Positions 11,352 to 22,800 of a stretch of DNA of 64,000 bases are shown in pieces. This DNA comes from Gnetum montanum (taxonomy: Eukaryota > Streptophyta > Gnetopsida > Gnetales > Gnetaceae). The stretch lies in assembly GCA_015680685.1 (NCBI GenBank), contig MNCI01014407.1, forward strand, positions 708,354-772,353, in the 5' to 3' direction. The notes beneath the pieces were generated by a model that saw nothing but the letters and a program-made list of their open reading frames with translations, made no database searches and was not told where the DNA came from. How positions within the stretch are numbered: the first letter of the stretch is position 1; every line of letters begins with the position of its first letter. The translations under genes and the position numbers were made by a program.

Positions 11352-12279
11352 TGATGAGACGTGATTCGCATGAGCCACGATATCGTGTACGCGATATCGT
11401 AGTCCGCCGCCAAATCTATAAATAAGAGCCGGCACTCCCCTTATTTCTAATCCTAGGCTAAAAGTAGGGAAACTCTAGCAAATTGATCGCTCCAGAGATA
11501 GAATATTTTCCATGTGCCTGCAGTAGGAGTCCCTGAGTGAACGGATCTTTATTCGAGCAGCTTTGTACCTGAACGCAAGTTGTGTACGGCAATAAAGACG
11601 AGCTTTGTGGATAAAACTTGCAGTGCATGGAATAGGATTTTATTACTTGTTATTTATTACATGTTATTTATTACCTACAGTAGCACGGCATGAGTACGAC
11701 TTGATTACGAGCATTGATGAATGTGTACGGCTAATCAAGGAATCGGCTGCTCATCGCGATTAGATTCTCTCACCCTCAACTCCTAGAACGCAGGATGAGT
11801 ACAACTTGATTATGAGCATCTACGGATGTGTACGGCTAGTCAAGGAATTGGTTGCTTATCACGTTTAGGCTAGTTAGTGCCTTAGTATGACCACTTCGAG
11901 CACGTGTGTTACGTGTGGTAATCCCAGTAACAATTAGCTTTTGGTAGCCATAGTTGCATAGGTTCAGGGTGTGTACCGTAAGTGGGAACGGATGCTGACG
12001 CTAGTTAATTTAGATTTAGTCATTAGTTAGTGTTAGTTAGTTTCTCAACCCTTCACCTCAATAGGATAGGAGAAAAATAGAAAAGATATAAAAATCACAT
12101 ACCTCAGACTTGCTTAACCATACACCGTGACACATACAAGTAAGCCTGGGAAGACAACGAATGATTAACCCCAAGTGTTTCTTATGGCGTTAAGGCATTT
12201 AGTCTGCGAAGTTCTACCGGATCGTGCATGTACGCTCGTATTCGTATGGTGGAGTGTAGGGGTACCTCGCCACTCATCA
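11352..12279 (+). mobile_element. Lone Athila-like LTR (E)
   Basis: It is complete from TGATGAGACG to CACTCATCA. U3 has 'cacgatatcgtgtacgcgatatcgt' (11377-11400) and the TATA box 'tctataaataag' (11415-11426). R/U5 has 'ggcaataaagacgagcttt' and the usual 3' tail. An internal tandem duplication lies at about 11695-11875. Neither a primer-binding site nor a purine tract adjoins it. The flanks (ataag / tcagg) do not match, so it may be the product of recombination between elements rather than a clean solo LTR. Confidence 0.85.
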
Positions 12280-12282
12280 TCA

Positions 12283-12850
12283 GGCAACCCAAGTGTATGT
12301 GCAATGGCTTCTACCGAGTAGGACAATTGAATGTCCTTGATCTTAATAACAAACCCTAGCCTTCGACTACTCCAGAAGAGATAGGTCTCTCCCATGTACC
12401 ATTCCCCACTAGGCATGATGACTAGCCACATGGGAGAGCTCTATAGTTGTGTCTTAACATCCTCTAGGGCTTTGTCCAAAAATGGCCCAAAGTTGATCTC
12501 TTAAAGAATCGATCTTTGAATGTCTCAGGATAGAATGATGTCTAGGTAGGCTTGAGTCAAAGTGACCTCAAGCCTTGGTGTAGGTCCAAACACTTCTCCT
12601 CTTTGTGATTGTTTGGTTGGCACTTCTTCCTCTAGAATCTATCGAACAAATTCCACTTTGGCCTCCTCCCAAAGAGGTCTTGTTGCATGGGTCACCTCTA
12701 GTAATTCTTAGCCTTGTTCTTGCTAGCCCCTTCCAGCTTTGGGTCATTTCTCCCATGGTTGTGAAGGTTCTCCTGCTTGTGGACATTTTTGTTTGGGTGT
12801 CATCTATAATCATAATAAGACCATGGATTAGCAATCATTGTGTAACCTTA
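12283..12850 (-). pseudogene. Unrecognised degenerate reading, probably retroelement
   Basis: The minus strand gives coherent text through a few stops: 'EEEVPTKQSQRGEVFGPTPR', 'LTQAYLDIIL', 'INFGPFLDKALEDVKTQL' and then 'GEWYMGETYLFWSSRRLGF..' ending 'VEAIAHTLGLP'. The last part resembles the head of some plant retroelement gag or ORF1 proteins only in general feel; I do not recognise the family. It abuts LTR E at 12279, which suggests that both belong to a rearranged nest. Confidence 0.4.
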
Positions 12851-13590
12851 AAACAATTGGGATACCTTAACTTTTGAGGATAGTTAAACTTCGCTAAGTT
12901 GTGATTATGGCTAATTTAATTAACCCAATTATTATTTATTTTATGTATCCCAGAGGTTGTTGGAAGGGTTAACTTTGGGAAAAAGTTGATGTTTATATAT
13001 GGTTAAGGTTATTAACCCTTTGGGGAAGTTAGGAAAATTTCCAAAAAAAAAAATTCATCGATTTTTCATCAGAAGCCTTAGGGTTTGTGGCCCCCACAAT
13101 AAAGATCTTACCTCTGGTAAGCATAGGATCAAAAAACAGAGTGATTTGGACAAACGGTTGGGAAGTTATGAGCTAGAAGGTTTTGGGCTCTGAAAAATTG
13201 CAAAAATTCCCTATGTGTTATGAGCAATTTGCAAAAAATTCCAGAGTGTTTGGTGGTATATATAGGATCTAAGTACTGCGTTGACGAGGCCTAGTCAACA
13301 AGGCCTCATTGATGCAATCAATGACCACCGTTGACTTGGTCAAACTTTAAAAATACAAGAAATTTTTGGGTGAAATTAGGGTCAAATGGAAGCTCAGAAG
13401 ACTAAGAATAGTATAAAAACATGAGAAGAGGGTGTTGAAGCTCACAAATATAAAGAAATGGAGAAAAAATAGAGAAAAATTGATTTAGTGGATGAATGAA
13501 ATGAAAGATTATGGAGTACTGAATGGTTTACACAATGGAAAATGTGAAAGGTAGGATTATGACAATGTTAAAGGTAAGGAACCTTAACTA
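12851..13590. other. AT-rich non-coding stretch, possible LTR/leader debris
   Basis: No protein reading was recognised. It includes 'ggtggtatatatagg' at 13253-13267 and a palindrome-like 'gttgacgaggcctagtcaacaaggcctcattgatgc' at 13281-13316. The latter resembles 'aggccttgtcaatgaggcccaaacaatgaggctac' near 1517-1551, so the two places may carry the same minor repeat family. Confidence 0.3.
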
Positions 13591-14180
13591 ATTAAGCTAA
13601 GAGCTATGCAAGTGGGTCCTTCCCATAGCAGGCTCATGCCCTTTTTGCCCTTACATAACCTCAACTAAGGAGTTTGTGGGCCCCACAATCAATTAATGGT
13701 CATGAAAAGTTAAAGACCAACCCAAAAGAATCTACTCAAGAATCCCAACACATCAAACCAAGACATAGAGCATAACATAGAACCTAGCAATGAGGTGATT
13801 ATGGCAGCATGGATAGATGATAGAGAAGGTGGAATGGAGTTCCAAATTAAGGTCATAAGAGGTTCCTTGGGGAATGTATGGTTAAAATGACCCAAGAAGT
13901 TCCATCCTTAGTCTAGACCAAAACCATCCACTTTTAATGACTTTGCATTGCCACTCTAAGACCAATCCACCCACTCAAGACACAAGAGTGCTTCCACAAA
14001 ACAACCACCGTTCCACAAAGAGAAGAAAAGAGAAGTAGGAAGTGAGAGAGAGAGGGCCTTAATTAAATGAGACCTTCAAACATAGGTGCATGTTGTTTGA
14101 GTCCCATAACCAGTGCTTGTAGCCTGTTTATTTGTCCAAGGGGTGTACTTTGAATTTCCATTTTTTTTTTGTTTTTGAAT
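13590..14180 (-). mobile_element. Athila-like 3' spacer fragment (antisense)
   Basis: It matches the minus-oriented 3' spacer of element G (about 54230-54780) block by block: 'gtgggtcct.ccc.ta.caggctcatgccc', 'caatgaggtga', 'gacttt(g)cattgccac', 'gtgcttccacaaaacaaccaccgttccac', 'gtcccataaccagtgcttgtagcc' and 'ggggtgtactttgaat'. No LTR, gag or pol is attached, so this is an isolated piece of a sister element. Confidence 0.7.
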
Positions 14181-14229
14181 GGGAACCACACTGATTTATT
14201 CATCGACGCAGCCAACTTAACGTGACTCA

Positions 14230-15010
14230 TTAGAGGACAAAGCTAACTAGTTGAACTACTTTTTACTTTTAGGCATTGCATCAAACATGCAAAGAAGCCA
14301 AACAAAAAATTACTTATTTATTTTATAGATTTTGGAAAACCTTATGATTTAGTAGGTAAGAAAAAGTTATAGTTAAAACTAAATAAAATAGGCCTTCTTG
14401 CAAAATTCAAAACAATGACTCAAAAGTTGTACGAAGAAGTTATCATTGAGTTCAATGATGGTGAACCACAAAAGAATTTTAAATTTTGGAGCAAAATTAA
14501 GGCAAAGCAAGGCTTTCCTTTCTCCTCAACTCTCTTTGATCTCTTCACTAAAGATTTACAAGATTGGATATGTAGTGAACAACATAAACATAGTGTTAAA
14601 ATAGGTTCTAAAGTAATGAACCTACTTCTTTATGCAGATGATGTTCCTTTGAAAATGTAAAGAAAACTAAATGATGATATGGGCCATAGGAAACACAAAG
14701 TTAATTTTAAATTTGGAGATTAAATTGTACAAATCTATAACCTTTTTAGATACTTGGATCTTTAATATGTGAATAATTATAGATAAGATAAATCCATTAA
14801 GGATAGAATAGTAAAAGAAATAAATGTTATCTGTACAATTAAAAATATACGTAAGACATTAAGAGTTTGGACTTGAAGCTCAATCATTTATCTTGTTGTA
14901 TCACATGGATGCACAGTTTAGAGATAAGACTTAGTGCTAAGAATTGGAAGGCCATTAAAATAAGACAAAATATTTTTACTTGATGAATTAAACATGAAGG
15001 TACAAATGCT
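14230..15010 (+). pseudogene. LINE reverse transcriptase relic with YADD box
   Basis: From 14300 the reading is 'KKLLIYFIDFGKPYDLVGKK' (RT motif 'FiDF.KAfD'). After one stop it becomes 'FKTMTQKLYEEVIIEFNDGE', 'IKAKQGFPFSSTLFDLFTKD' ('G..QG.PlSp.LF') and 'VMNLLLYADDVPL', which is the catalytic YADD (about 14630-14640). The order and spacing fit a non-LTR retrotransposon RT. It continues with stops to about 15010. The longest uninterrupted piece is 81 codons, so it is non-functional. Confidence 0.75.
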
Positions 15011-16447
15011 CTAGTTCATGGTTCTATTAGAGTGTAATTTACATTTTCTTTTAGTAAAAACAAAAACTATTTATCATTATCATCAACAAGCTTCCTATAG
15101 AAAACCTAACGTGTAAACTATGTGGGTCAAGAGATTTTGAAAATGAACATTATATTTTTTTTTAACATTTCACGTAAACTATTTAACTTCCATGAGACAA
15201 ATATAATCCTCAGAATGTAATATTGTCCAATAAAACCTTTGTTTCAATTTCAAATTGAATACATGTAAATCAAAATTAGAGGTATTTTAATCTAACTTTC
15301 AAGACACGGATGATTCATTACACTTACCAACCACTGTTATTTTAAAATTGAATGTGTTTTAATCTAACTTTCTAGATACCAACACAACGGATGATTCACT
15401 GCATTTACCAGCAACTGTTTTCTATAGCAACAAGGAACAGGAAAATTCAAAAACAAAAAACTTGAAATTACAATCTCTATTTTATCATTTGGAGTACATA
15501 CTACATAGGTTAGGATATGGAAGTAGGTGGGATTGCATCTGCCATTTATTTGATTGAATCACCAAAGATTACAGCATTGTCTTGCTCGGAAACGTTAAAC
15601 TTCGATGCACGTATTTATATCGCTTTGTCTGCTCCTTTATGTCAGAGTCAAAAAGCAGGATATTCCAGTCTGTAAAGATGCAACTCCAGCCTGTACAGAT
15701 GCAACTCAAAGAATTTACAATAGCACATGGGCTCTGCCTTGAACACGTGAGCAGATAACAGGCACGGGCTTGCCAAACGATTGCAGAGTTTTACTTAGAA
15801 TAAAATGGCTGGAATTCTACTAATTACATTCAGGATTCATATAATTGAACTTGGACAGAAAAAACAAACAGGGGTTGTCACGTGATTTTCGTTTAGAACT
15901 TTGAAATCTCTCTAATAATTGAAGTCGAACAGAGAGGACAAACAGGGGTTGTTACGTAATTTTTGTTAAGAACTTTGAAATCTCCTTTATAATTACATAT
16001 TGCAATGATAAGAAGCTTATTAGTGGAGGAAAAAGACATTGACGTTAAGCTTTCATCCGTGATTAAATACATAGAAACCAGCATTAAATGTCTGTTTTCT
16101 ATCCAACTGTGCGGACACAACCTACCACTGATGGGTCAGACCCGATAGATGTGACCTTAGCACTGACTTGCGGACTCCAAACAGAGCATTGTCCGACCTT
16201 AGCCATGAAATAGTCATGCGTGTTACGGAACTCGGACTGTGAGTCACTCGTTTTTCAGAAAATGATCGACCATAAGAGTCGTCGGTTACTCGGCTCTGCA
16301 GAAACAGTGATTCATGACTGCATTGAAGTCCATGAAATCTAACCTACTACAATGGCACCACCGACTGCCATAAAACATCTGGTTCGCTGAAAAAGGGAGG
16401 AATTTTTCAGTCCATTTTGTGGGTTGTGGAGGGTTTTGCATTTGAAG
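15011..16447 (+). promoter_or_regulatory. Upstream region of the MATE gene with two tandem duplications
   Basis: No other gene is recognised. Two local duplications are present: 'attttaatctaactttc.agac...ggatgattca.t.cattacca.c.actgtt' at about 15288-15345 and 15355-15415, and a 75-80 bp unit around 'aaacaggggttgt.acgt.atttt.gtt.agaactttgaaatctc' at about 15841-15916 and 15917-15990. The second unit includes 'cacgtg' (15879-15884), a G-box core. The stretch 15590-15890 is homologous to 62425-62750. No TATA box or transcription start could be fixed before the start codon at 16448. Confidence 0.5.
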
Positions 16448-19400
16448 ATGGAAAGACCGTCCAACGGAGTGAATTCTGGGATGGAGCCTCTGTTGCATGG
16501 AGTAGGAAATGGAGATGGAGATGTTGGACGGAAACTGACTTGCAGTTGGCCTGTTTTCAAAGATGAGATTAAAAAACAGCTTCAAATTGCAGTGCCCATG
16601 ATTGGCGTGAACATGCTGCAGACCTCTCTGCAACTTACTTCCATCATGATTGTGGGTCATCTCAATAAGATTTCTCTCTCTGGTATTTCAATGGCCTCTT
16701 CCTTCTGCACAGTCACCGGCTTCAGTTTTATGGTATGCTTATATTTCATTTCCTGCCTTCGGTCAGCCATTTCTATCATTGACCGTGTTTGACATTGCTT
16801 TGTGTTGAGAGAATGGATGGAGGAAAATAAATGACTGAAAGTGAGTAAATTAAGCCCGAGTTAATTATAGGTGGTGAGTCTGCATCCGGCCAGGCTCACT
16901 TGGTTTCCCCTGCTACGTTATCGATGGACCATAACATTACTGTTGTCTGCGCCTGCTGTAGCCCGTTTCCCTAATGATGTAATTAGAAAATTGATTACAA
17001 ATCAAAGCATCAAACACAGAAAATCAAAGAGATCGGTAAGGAAATAGTAGACTATAAAAATCTTGAGTAAGAGTTCTATTTATTTTCGAATGAAAGTTTG
17101 AGCATTTTCACCTCTGCAATTTTTAGTAGCATTTATCTGGGCTTTGTGTTCTTCACTATAAAATAGAATATAAGAAATAATAAGTCTCAACATTTTCAGC
17201 AGTATTTAGCATGAGAAACACCAACATTCATTTCTTTAAAAGGGAACAAGGGCAAAACAAGTTTTCACTGAAACCTATGTTTTTGCTTCAAGTTTTTGCA
17301 ACACTGACAAGAAATTTTTATAAAAGAACCTAAACAAGCATGGTAAGAAAGAGGAAACGGGGATTAGTAAGACATAAACAGCTTGCAAAGGACTGAAATT
17401 AAAAATACAATCACACCATGAGGCAAAATCTGATGAAGGTGAAAGTAATGAAGGACTGAACTGATGATGATAAAAGACAAAACTAAATCTGCTAGTGAAG
17501 GAATCCATTACTTAAGAGGACAGCTACTGTAACACTTTATTTATTGGTCATGAGTACAATTAGACTATTTAACATTTCTACAAAGATAATAAGAAACAGG
17601 TGAGGCTGCCCGGGTAATAAAGGTGACTGTTTAAAATATCTATAAAGACAATGGGCACAGGTTGCCGAGACTAATTATGGTAGGCTCACCCTCTATAATT
17701 TTTAACATTTGAGAATTATAGGTTATTTTATTCTGCACCTTTTCAATTTGATGTTCGGTAACAGTAGGCAGATAACAATATCTGCGACACCCTTATATCA
17801 TCTTTGTGCCTTCTACCAACAACAGGGATTAGAGTAGGCAAACAAAATTAACTATGATAAGTTTATATGGCTGGCTGTCTTTAAGCCATGGTCCTTTAAC
17901 AGTATATTTTTAGTGTGCTGACAGAGCATAGCCGTATGCCCTACCTAAGAAATTGATCTACAGATGAAATTATTATAAGATTGTAGAGAAGTTATTATGA
18001 CATTGAGTACATTGCGATGGCTTGAAAAGTTTGAACGAGTCCATAAGCATTCTCTCTGGCTTTAAAAGAGTACATGGTATCCTCAAAACCTACATGATGA
18101 TTGAGTTTGGAACAGTCTCCGTCGTTTTAGTGCCTTCATCCAACAACATGGGCTAACCCACTATTAAGGTAGACAGATGGCTTCCCAATAATTTTCTATC
18201 CTCAGCTATCTACCGGATGCCATAATCCATGATCAGGTTTTGAAACAATGTATTTTAGAATGCCATTTCATTATAACTTTTATTGTAACCCATTTGCATT
18301 CGACTTATGACTTGTATAAGATACAGTCACGAGTCTTACAGAATGAGATCACTTGCATTGACATAGATTTGAATCCATAGAAAAGCACACCTCCTACCAT
18401 TGAAACGTGGATGTTTTCAAGGTGGTTTTGCAAAACAGCTAATAAAATATTGCAGAAGACTGAATAGAACATTTAAAACATCGTGAATAGTTCAGTTGCT
18501 TGCAGTAGCAATTTAGTCAGATATTCAATCATGCGGAACCGATTTCAATTAATGTATAGCAGCTTGGAAAAGAATTCTCTACGATTTTTCTGTGCACAAA
18601 TCTTTCAAACTATGATCTGGCACTTTTATCCACTTTAAAGTGAAAACGTCGAGTATACAAGTCATGGGGGTTTGATGAGTTTATTGATCTTCAGCAGCAT
18701 TTACAAAGGCACACCTTGTGCTCCTTAAACAAAAAATGTTATCATGGTGGTGTTTGAAGATAGTTAATAAAATATTGCAGAAGACTGAATACTACGTTTA
18801 AAGCATCATGAAGAGTTCAGTGGAATTGCAGTAGCGATTTAATCTGAAATCCAATCATGAAGAATTGATTTCAATTAATGTATTGAGGCATGGAAAAATA
18901 TTTTGTATGACTTACCCAGCAGAAATCTCTAAATCTAGGTCTAACAATGATAAAGCTTTTTCTTCACTGAAAAGTGACATTTAGTATTATGTATTAGGCG
19001 CTTTTTCATTGCCACAGTTTAAATGAATTTCTTATAGCAGCATTTTCCAATGTCATCAATTTCATGTACATGATGGCAGATGGGATTGGCAAGTGCGTTA
19101 GAAACTCTATGTGGTCAAGCATACGGTGCCAAGCAGCACCGGCTGCAAGGAATTCTTCTGCAAAGAGCGGTGTTTGCTCTCTGTTGTACTGCAATACCAC
19201 TTTCACTGCTCTGGGTGTATATCAGACAAATCCTTTTAGCCCTTGGCCAAGAACCCTCAATCTCAGCTGAAGCAGGAATCTATGCCAACTGGCTAATTCC
19301 AAGCTTATTTGCTTATGCATTTCTTCAACCACTGTTGAAGTTTCTACAGACACAAAGCATTGTGATGCCACTAATGTTGTGTTCTGCTCTTACTCTGGCT

Positions 19401-21583
19401 ATTCATGTACCACTTTGCTGGCTTTTAGTATTCAAGGTTGGATTAGGAATCAAAGGTGCTGCCATATCAATGGACATATCCTTCTGGCTCAATGTCCTAA
19501 TGGTGTTCCTATATATCAAGTATTCGCCTGCATGCGCAAAGACACAAGCAGCAGCCATCTCAAAAGAGGCTTTGCATGATATTTCAATATTTATGAAGAT
19601 TGCTGTGCCCTCTGCTTTGATGCACTGGTAATAAGGTTCTTTGCCCTTGTTATTCCTTCCATAGGCTTATTTTATCTGCATTGTGTGTAGCTGTTATTTG
19701 CTATAATAAATTGTAGAGCTTTTATATCTTGAATCAGACTGTTATTTGCTATAATTAATTGTAGAGCTTTTATATCTTGAATCAGACTGTTATTTGCTAT
19801 AATTAATTGTAGAGTTTTTGTATCTTGAATCAGAGTAGGAATTTGGCTACTTATGGTTTATATTATTGTTACCATGACTTTGACAGTTTGGAATGGTGGT
19901 CTTTTGAGGTACTTGTCATACTGTCTGGTTTATTACCGAACCCAGCAGTGAGCACATCAGTTTTGTCCATCTCGTAAGCATAAGATATATTGTTTTGTCC
20001 TTGGTACCCTGCTTGTAACTTTTTGGATACCAGTTTCATCTTACCATATTTTTAAAAACATATTTAATGTTTTTCAGTCTTAACACCGGTACATTTTCTT
20101 ATATGATTCCCTTCGGAGTTGCCGCAGCTTCCAGGTATGCAAAAATCTGTGCAAAGTTCTTATGCCCAATAGATTTTATATAACTGAAAGTTCTTATTCA
20201 ATCTCTGAAATACTGGGAAAAAGTCATCCTCCATTTTTTAAAAAGATTTTATATAACTGAAATTTATTGGATCTGATCGCTTTAATGAAATATCATTTTA
20301 CCCATGCAGCACAAGGGTTGCCAATGAACTAGGTGCTCGAAATACAGCAGGTGCCCTCCTAGCAATACGGGTAACCTTTTGTATATCAGTTACAGAGACT
20401 CTTTGCAGGGGAAGTGTACTACTATCAATTAGAAAAGTCTGGGGCTATGCGTTCAGCAATGAATTAGAGGTCATTCATTCCTTGACTGCCATAATGCCAT
20501 GGCTAGCTTTATCATCAATGATGGATGGATTTCAAGGGCCTCTGACAGGTAGTAAATTTGTCAAAGGTCATGATCAATCACTATTGGCTACCATAAAATC
20601 ATTCTCGGATATTTTCTAGTGTATAGTTTAGGTCCGTTGTTTGCATTTTTCTCTTTTGGTATTCGGTGGCCATTGTTTAGTATCCTAAAACTAACCATTA
20701 AACCTTGAAAGTTAGTTTTTGTTTTTCTTTTCTTTTCACTTTATTTTTTAAATTTAAAAAATTAATATTTTTCCAACCGTTTAACTGTTATCAACTGTAT
20801 TTCAAATCAGCTGTTACGCTATTTACTGTTTCTCTAGTCCTTGAGAAATTCATTTGCTGTTAATCATGGATCTAGTATTCTTTGAAGTATCTTGCATAAA
20901 CCAAAAATGCAAACGATTTAGAGGACAAGATTAATCAGTTTCTAGTTTTCTACATGTTCAAAGAAAGTGCACTCTTACACTGATACATTTTTGCAGGAAT
21001 AGTTAGGGGGTGTGGACAGCAAAGATGGGGTGCTTTAGCCAACTTAGGAGCATATTATCTTTTTGGATTACCCATAGCTGTAATCCTGGCTTTTGTGTTG
21101 AAGCTTGGTGTAATGGTCAGTGATCATTGTTCTAAAAATATGCTTTCACAGGCCCTCCTATATATGTCAGTTGAAGATGATTCATATTTTTATAAACAAA
21201 GAAAACTAATGCAGATATATCATTATCTTCATGTGCTGATTATCTTCTCTACGTTTGTGGAATATACAGGGACTTTTTCAGGGAATCGTGTGTGGCCTTT
21301 TAGCACAAATAATCACTCTCCTTCTTATAACTATTTGCAGTGACTGGAAGAAACTGGTGAGTAACTGCAACTTGCTTGTTGAACTTGCACCTAGATTTAG
21401 CCTGTTTTCTTTGTTATAGATTGAGTATGGTGGAGCAACGAAGACTGGGTAATAACATGGATTATTATGATTATGATTACTATTACTATTATTTGGCATT
21501 ATCAGACCAAAAATGCTCAAGAACGAGTGGGTGCTTCACCGTTGCCACTACCAGTATCAGACATGGCAAAGGTATGTTGTTAA
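16448..21583 (+). CDS. DTX: MATE (DTX-type) efflux transporter, eight exons, intact
   Basis: Encodes a multidrug-and-toxic-compound-extrusion protein: a 12-helix secondary transporter of the plasma or vacuolar membrane that exports organic compounds by cation (usually H+) antiport; its substrate cannot be told from sequence. Exons: 16448-16732, 19080-19627, 19887-19973, 20078-20134, 20310-20548, 20997-21115, 21270-21356, 21506-21583. All introns are GT-AG and phases agree, giving 1500 nt, or 499 residues plus stop, normal for plant MATEs. Family motifs in order: '[14 protein letters not shown]' (helix 1), '[14 protein letters not shown]', '[11 protein letters not shown]', '[18 protein letters not shown]', '[20 protein letters not shown]' and 'GIVCGLLAQ'. 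ATG 16448 is the first in frame and gives the usual 'EPLL'-type N-terminus. The exon-8 donor-like 'AAG|gtatgt' could be spliced on; otherwise the stop is TAA 21581-21583. No frameshift or premature stop is seen, so it is probably functional. Confidence 0.93.
18370..18985 (+). repeat. Two diverged direct repeats in MATE intron 1
   Basis: About 18370-18650 and 18697-18985 share blocks in the same order: 'aataaaatattgcagaagactgaat', 'gtttaaa.catc.tgaa.agttcag', 'ttgcagtagc.attta', 'atc.aatcatg' and 'gatttcaattaatgta'. Period is about 325 bp. The first copy extends leftwards into 'catttcattataac' (18265), which is also present at the second MATE locus (50140). It has no coding content. Confidence 0.75.
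19691..19834 (+). repeat. 48-bp minisatellite, three units, in MATE intron 2
   Basis: Three head-to-tail units of 48 bp start at 19691, 19739 and 19787, each beginning 'ctgttatttgctataat' and ending 'tatcttgaatcaga'. Units 1 and 2 differ at one base and unit 3 at a few. The array lies wholly within intron 2 (19628-19886), between the donor and any plausible branch site, and adds about 96 bp to that intron. Confidence 0.95.
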
Positions 21584-21795
21584 ACTGAAAGAAGAATTTG
21601 GTTGAAGATGATCCGAGTTTTAATATAATTCTTGTTTCAAAAGCAGGATTTGCACATAAGTCCCTTGGTAGCTTGAATCAGGAGGGGAGATTTCAGTCAT
21701 ATTCAACTTAAAATGCTTCCTCTGCACAGGGAGATTGCAGCACAGATTTTCTCCTATTTTTGGGCAATCAATTTATCAATATTTTTATGAAAAAA

Positions 21796-21869
21796 TGTAT
21801 GAGCCCGGACTCGAACCGGAGACCTTTAGTGTGTGAAACTAATGTGATGACCAACTGCAGCACTCGGAC
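21796..21869 (-). tRNA. Degenerate tRNA-Val(CAC)-like sequence (pseudo-tRNA or SINE head)
   Basis: On the minus strand the 73-nt stretch from 21869 down to 21797 folds roughly as a tRNA. The T arm is 'tccgg ttcgagt ccggg' with an intact B box (ggttcgagtcc). A perfect anticodon stem 'ttagt/actaa' holds loop 'ttcacac', giving anticodon CAC (valine). The D-loop has 'agttgg'. The acceptor stem has two mismatches (positions 3-70 and 4-69) and the D stem a C-C mismatch, so it is probably not functional. It lies about 210 bp past the MATE stop, antisense to it. A tRNA-derived SINE running leftwards is an alternative. Confidence 0.6.
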
Positions 21870-21999
21870 AGGATATCAGCTTATTTTCCACTTCTATGAT
21901 AGCGAGTTAATAAAATTTTCAAAGATTAATTTTTTTTATATTTATCTGAAACCGTAACTTTTTTTATATTTATAGTTAGAAAGGATTTTCATGTCATTT

Positions 22000-22800
22000 T
22001 TAGAATAAGCAAATATATAGACGTTGAGGAAAGTTTGATTGATGCGTACTTGTTGACATAGTGTCTAGTTTTGACATAGTGTCTAGTTTTGTCTGTATAA
22101 GCAAATATATAGACGTTGAGGTAAGTTTGATTGATGTGATCTTTAGATGTTGATGCGTACTTGTTGACAGCGTGTCTAGTCCTGTCTATATAAATGTGTG
22201 CACCTACCACATTTATGGCATTCGTGAATTGATAGCTTACCCAAACTTTTGCATTTTGTTTCTTTCAAAGTTAGGATATTTTCTAAATGCTTTATTTGAG
22301 CATCACCTGGACACATAGTGTGAACGACACTTCATAAACCTTGTAGCACTTGGACTTAGTACAATATTTACTTTAATGCATTTATTCTTTATGCAATTTA
22401 TGTTCAAGCATTTAAGTAATTAACTTAATTTGGATCATTAATACACATAAGTATGACCATCTTGGTAATCTTAGTAGTGTTTAACGCTTGGTAACTTAGT
22501 AGTGTTGCAACGTATTCAGTATATGTATGAAAGGTGGAATCATATATTTGTGTTAGGATTAGTTAAGGCATTAATTAATTATTAGATTAATTAAATATTT
22601 AATTACTTTATTTTTAGTACTTAAGCAAATTAAATAAAAAACATAAAAATGATAAAAATCATATGCTTTAGTTACACCTAACCATACCATTGCACCTCAC
22701 AAGTGAAATTGGGAAAACAATGATCATGTCTTTGAAATTCATTGCCTAGGCAAAATGTACTTATAGAGCTAAAGTTTACAAAATTTGATGAAATCGTTTA
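22000..22800 (+). mobile_element. Old Athila-like LTR with duplicated U3
   Basis: The R/U5 part follows the D LTR (9350-9990) order: 'ttatttgagcat', 'aaaccttgtagcac', 'aagtatgaccat', 'ggtaatc..agtagtgtttaacgcttggtaac', 'ataaaaatgataaaaatcatatgc' and 'ttacacctaaccatacc..tgca'. A TATA-like 'ctatataaatg' sits at 22188-22198. The upstream part is duplicated: 'aagcaaatatatagacgttgagg.aagtttgattgatg' occurs at about 22008 and 22099, each followed by 'gcgtacttgttgaca.gtgtctag'. The 3' TCATCA terminus is lost near 22800. Confidence 0.65.

Noticed and set aside
16286-16660. 124-codon minus-strand frame over MATE exon 1
   Set aside because: Antisense of a well-supported exon; no family similarity.
21760-21957. 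65-codon plus-strand frame containing 'SPDSNRRPLVCETN', possible ninth MATE exon
   Set aside because: The distinctive part is the antisense of the tRNA-Val-like sequence; such readings are a common false protein. The MATE reading already ends at 21583.
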